A stretch of DNA of 64,000 nucleotides from Chloroflexota bacterium (GTDB lineage Bacteria > Chloroflexota > Dehalococcoidia > UBA2979), in contig QWRD01000003.1 of the NCBI GenBank assembly GCA_003670575.1, forward strand, positions 1 to 64,000, given 5' to 3'. A program made the translations under genes and the position numbers. Below are positions 61,149-64,000 of this stretch, in pieces. The notes under the pieces are model-generated. The model had not been told where the DNA came from, searched no databases, and saw only the letters and a list, made by a program, of their open reading frames with translations. Within the stretch, counting starts at the first letter, position 1. Each line of letters starts with the position of its first letter.

Positions 61149-61934
61149 TGCGCCTGCGCGACCGTTGGCCGCTGCTGGTCGGCCTCGGAGCCGGCGTCGC
61201 GGTTCTGGCAACGGCCGCGGCGTGGGACATCGGTGCACGCTCCGGTTGGAGGTCAGCCGAGCGCTTGCTGGGCGTCGATGCAGCAGGCTGGGCCCTCGCG
61301 CTGCTCGTGGTGACGTTGGCGCTGGCAGTGCAACTTGCACGCGATGGGCAGCTGGCGCTGCTGCGCGAGCGTCGACTGGTGCACACGGCGGCCGCGCTGC
61401 GGGAGGCCTCCGCACGGCTGGAGGTGCAGGCGACGACCGACGCGTTGACCGGGCTGTTCAACCGCCGAGTGTTCGAGGACCGGCTCCGCATCGAGTACGG
61501 CCGCGCGATGCGCTACGGTCGCCCACTTCATGGTGGACATCGACCAGTTCAAGCGTGTCAACGATGAGCACAGCCACGCCTTCGGCGACCTGGTGCTGAC
61601 CGTCGCCGCGCAAACGCTTCGCGGCAACCTCCGTGCGTCCGACCTCGTCGCCCGCTACGGTGGCGAGGAGTTCGTGCTGCTGCTGCCGGAGACCGGCGTC
61701 CGCGAGGCAATGGTCGTGGCGGAGAAGCTGCGAGCGGCCATCGCCTCCCAGGTCTTCACGGACGGCATCACCTCGCTCCCGCTCACCGCCTCGTTCGGGG
61801 TGGCGGCGCTCCCCGACTGCGTGACGCGGGACGGCGACGAGCTCGTGAGCCTCGCCGACCTCGCGATGTACGAGGCGAAGCGAGCCGGCCGCAACCGCGC
61901 TGTCGCAGCGGAATCTGCGCCGCCGAGCCACTGA
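61148..61934 (+). pseudogene. Frameshifted membrane diguanylate cyclase (GGDEF)
   Basis: The first frame (61148-61567) gives two membrane helices (LLVGLGAGVAVLATAAAW and ALALLVVTLALAVQLA) and the start of a GGDEF domain, TDALTGLFNRRVFEDRL ... MRYGRPL, then runs into HGGHRP and a stop. The second frame (from about 61530) continues MVDIDQFKRVNDEHSHAFGD, active-site RYGGEEFVLLLPE and the rest of the domain. Family members have about three more residues between RYGRPL and MVDID, so a deletion of about eight bases near 61529 fits better than programmed shifting. It could be true decay or a sequence error. The start overlaps the ruvA stop. Confidence 0.85.
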
Positions 61935-61950
61935 GCGGCGCGCTCCTCCG

Positions 61951-61956
61951 TACAAT
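61951..61956 (+). promoter_or_regulatory. -10 element upstream of uvrB
   Basis: TACAAT, 21 bases before the uvrB ATG; GAGG lies just before the start. No convincing -35 is seen. Confidence 0.4.
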
Positions 61957-61977
61957 AGTTGGGAACCCGAGGAACCC

Positions 61978-64000
61978 ATGACCACATCCACCAGCAGACC
62001 GTTTGAGCTTGTGACGCCGTTCCAATTGACCGGCGATCAGCCTCGTGCCGTCGATGCGCTCGTAACCGGGCTGGAGCGCGGCGATCGCGTGCAGACGCTG
62101 CTGGGCGCGACCGGGTCCGGCAAGACCTTCACGATGGCAAACATTGTCGCGAGGTATCAGCGGCCCACGCTGGTGATCGCGCCCAACCGCACGCTGGCGG
62201 CGCAGTTGACCTCGGAGTTCCGCGACTTCTTCCCGCACAACGCGGTGGAGTACTTCGTTTCGTACTACGACTACTACCAGCCAGAGGCGTACATCCCGCG
62301 TAGCGACACCTACATCGCCAAGGATGCCGACATCAACGAGGACATCGACAAGATGCGCCACTCCGCGACGCGCTCGTTGTTCGAGCGGCGCGATGTGTTG
62401 ATCGTCGCCTCGGTGTCATGCATCTACGGCCTCGGCGAGCCGGGAGAGTACGAGTCGTTCGTCGTCGACCTGTACAAGGGGCGCCACATTAACCGCGCCT
62501 CGTTGGTGCGACAACTCGTCGACATGCAGTACCAGCGCAACGACATGAGCCTGGTGCGCGGCAGCTTCAGGGTGCGCGGCGATTCGCTCACGGTGATTCC
62601 CGCGTACGAGGACCTCGCGGTCCGCATCGACTTCTGGGGCGACGAGGTCGAGCGCATCGTCACCGTGGATCCGCTCTCCGGCGAACTGCTGGGCGAGGTG
62701 GCGCGGCACTCCGTGTATCCCGCTAAGCACTTCGTCACCTCCAAGGACCGGCTGAACCAGGCGCTGCAAACCATCGACGAGGAGCTGCAGGCGCGGCTCG
62801 CGGAGTTCCGCGGACGGGGCCAGATCCTGGAGGCGGCTCGGCTGGAGGAGCGCACCCGCTTCGACGTGGAGATGCTGCGCGAGGCTGGCTATTGTTCGGG
62901 CATCGAGAACTACTCGCGTCACCTCGCGGGCCGCGAGCCGGGGTCGACGCCGTGGACCCTGCTCGATTACCTCCCCGACGACTGGTTGCTCTTCGTCGAT
63001 GAGTCGCATATCTCATTGCCGCAGGTGCGCGGGATGTTCCACGGCGACCTCGCACGCAAGACGACGCTGGTGGATTACGGCTTCCGTCTGCCGTCCGCGC
63101 TCGACAATCGCCCGCTGAACTTCGATGAGTTCGAGGCGCACATCAACCAGGTGGTGTTTGTCTCGGCAACCCCCGGCCCGTATGAGCGCGAACACTCGTT
63201 GCAGATCGTGGAGCAGGTGATCCGGCCCACTGGCATCGTCGACCCAGCATTGGAGGTGCGTCCGACGCATGGGCAGATCGACGATCTCCTCGCGGAAATT
63301 CAGATCCGCGTTGCCCGCAAGGAACGCGTGCTGGTGACAACGCTCACCAAGAAGATGTCCGAGGACCTGACGGACTACCTGCTGGAGATGGGCGTGCGCG
63401 CCCGCTACCTGCACTCCGAGATCGACACCTTGCAGCGCATCGATATCCTGCGCGACCTGCGCCTAGGGGTGCACGACGTGCTGGTGGGCATCAACCTGCT
63501 GCGCGAGGGGCTCGACCTGCCGGAGGTGTCGCTGGTGTGCATCCTCGACGCCGACAAGGAAGGCTACCTGCGCTCCGCCGGCTCGCTGATCCAGACGATC
63601 GGTCGCGCGGCGCGGCATGTCGAGGGGCGCGTCATCATGTACGCCGATGTCATGACCGATTCCATGCGCACCGCCATCAGCGAGACCGAGCGACGTCGGG
63701 CGATCCAGGAGCGACATAACGATGAGCACGGCATCACGCCGCAGGGCATCCAGAAGACGATTCGCGACATCGCCGACACATTCCGCGTCGCGGAGGAGGC
63801 GTCCGGGTACACCACTGCCGCCGACCTGCCGAAGGAGGACCTCGCGAGGTTGGTGCGCGAGCTGGAGACGCAGATGAAGAACGCAGCGCGCGACCTCGAC
63901 TTCGAGCGGGCGGCGCTGCTGCGCGACCAGGTGATCGACCTGCGTCGTGAGCTGTCGACGGAGACGCCGGAGTCGTTGCGTGACTTCGGCGGCGCGCAGC
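61978..64000 (+). CDS. uvrB: Excinuclease ABC subunit B, partial (right edge)
   Basis: At least 674 residues with no stop before the edge; UvrB is usually 660-700, so only a short end is missing. Walker A GATGSGKT is at 43-50. The damage-probing beta-hairpin is [18 protein letters not shown], with VSATPGPYE and [20 protein letters not shown] helicase motifs, [13 protein letters not shown], and a C-terminal UVR domain ([20 protein letters not shown]). It loads UvrC onto lesions. GAGG lies before the ATG. Confidence 0.97.
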   Translation, partial: MTTSTSRPFELVTPFQLTGDQPRAVDALVTGLERGDRVQTLLGATGSGKTFTMANIVARYQRPTLVIAPNRTLAAQLTSEFRDFFPHNAVEYFVSYYDYYQPEAYIPRSDTYIAKDADINEDIDKMRHSATRSLFERRDVLIVASVSCIYGLGEPGEYESFVVDLYKGRHINRASLVRQLVDMQYQRNDMSLVRGSFRVRGDSLTVIPAYEDLAVRIDFWGDEVERIVTVDPLSGELLGEVARHSVYPAKHFVTSKDRLNQALQTIDEELQARLAEFRGRGQILEAARLEERTRFDVEMLREAGYCSGIENYSRHLAGREPGSTPWTLLDYLPDDWLLFVDESHISLPQVRGMFHGDLARKTTLVDYGFRLPSALDNRPLNFDEFEAHINQVVFVSATPGPYEREHSLQIVEQVIRPTGIVDPALEVRPTHGQIDDLLAEIQIRVARKERVLVTTLTKKMSEDLTDYLLEMGVRARYLHSEIDTLQRIDILRDLRLGVHDVLVGINLLREGLDLPEVSLVCILDADKEGYLRSAGSLIQTIGRAARHVEGRVIMYADVMTDSMRTAISETERRRAIQERHNDEHGITPQGIQKTIRDIADTFRVAEEASGYTTAADLPKEDLARLVRELETQMKNAARDLDFERAALLRDQVIDLRRELSTETPESLRDFGGAQ

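Noticed and set aside
61500-61540. Programmed ribosomal frameshift in the GGDEF gene
   Set aside because: No slippery heptamer or stimulatory hairpin was seen, and residues are missing at the joint.

Overview
The window is a GC-rich bacterial chromosome segment carrying mostly housekeeping genes. The best guess for its origin is the phylum Chloroflexota, perhaps a Dehalococcoidia-like lineage. That guess rests on the style of the lipoproteins (Thr/Ser/Ala/Pro-rich linkers after the lipobox, LysM lipoproteins), an F420-type PPOX protein, a K+-independent proton pyrophosphatase, a membrane-anchored YvcK and extracellular-solute-binding lipoproteins with a GMLGGLGLASAALLGC signal. It is an inference from gene content, not a measured placement.

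Layout. 1-2556 is the right edge of a contractile injection system locus: a tape-measure-type protein running off the left end on the minus strand, diverging from a PAAR spike-tip gene and a gp25-like baseplate gene. 2798-16414 is a long minus-strand run. Read in the direction of transcription it holds a 49-residue membrane peptide, a DUF4062-STAND NTPase translationally coupled to hydantoinase/oxoprolinase genes hyuA and hyuB, a small membrane protein, an M28 peptidase lipoprotein, a LysM lipoprotein, an acyl-CoA carboxylase beta subunit, and the TCA enzymes Icd, Mdh and FumC. 16600-25847 is an information-processing block: rplY and rarA on plus; gatB, yvcK, secG, a solute-binding protein, fmt and rlmN on minus.

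25923-31214 holds a cupredoxin lipoprotein and two very similar family-5 solute-binding lipoproteins, each with its own similar promoter and a strong terminator, separated by a tRNA-Leu and a DUF1801 gene; no permease genes accompany them. 31500-36147 is a MacA/MacB-like export operon. 36162-39301 holds a membrane-fused YceI protein, a PPOX protein and a D-2-hydroxyacid dehydrogenase. 39352-44279 is an envelope cluster: amidase plus polysaccharide deacetylase, then LemA-HtpX-matrixin. 44500-46587 is hppA. 46732-51916 is a set of small oxidoreductase, hydrolase and VOC genes with a tRNA-Glu. After tRNA-Leu and tRNA-Gly comes a DUF2207 protein, an alpha/beta hydrolase lacking its nucleophile, a P1 peptidase, the panD-panB-panC pantothenate operon with a near-consensus promoter, and yebC-ruvC-ruvA followed by a frameshifted GGDEF gene and uvrB, which runs off the right end.

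Cross-cutting observations: five genes have a -10-like hexamer 6-7 bases before the start codon and no Shine-Dalgarno sequence, which suggests leaderless transcripts; many other genes have good Shine-Dalgarno sites. The most unusual locus is the DUF4062-STAND NTPase with hyuA/hyuB. No CRISPR array, insertion sequence or integrase was seen.
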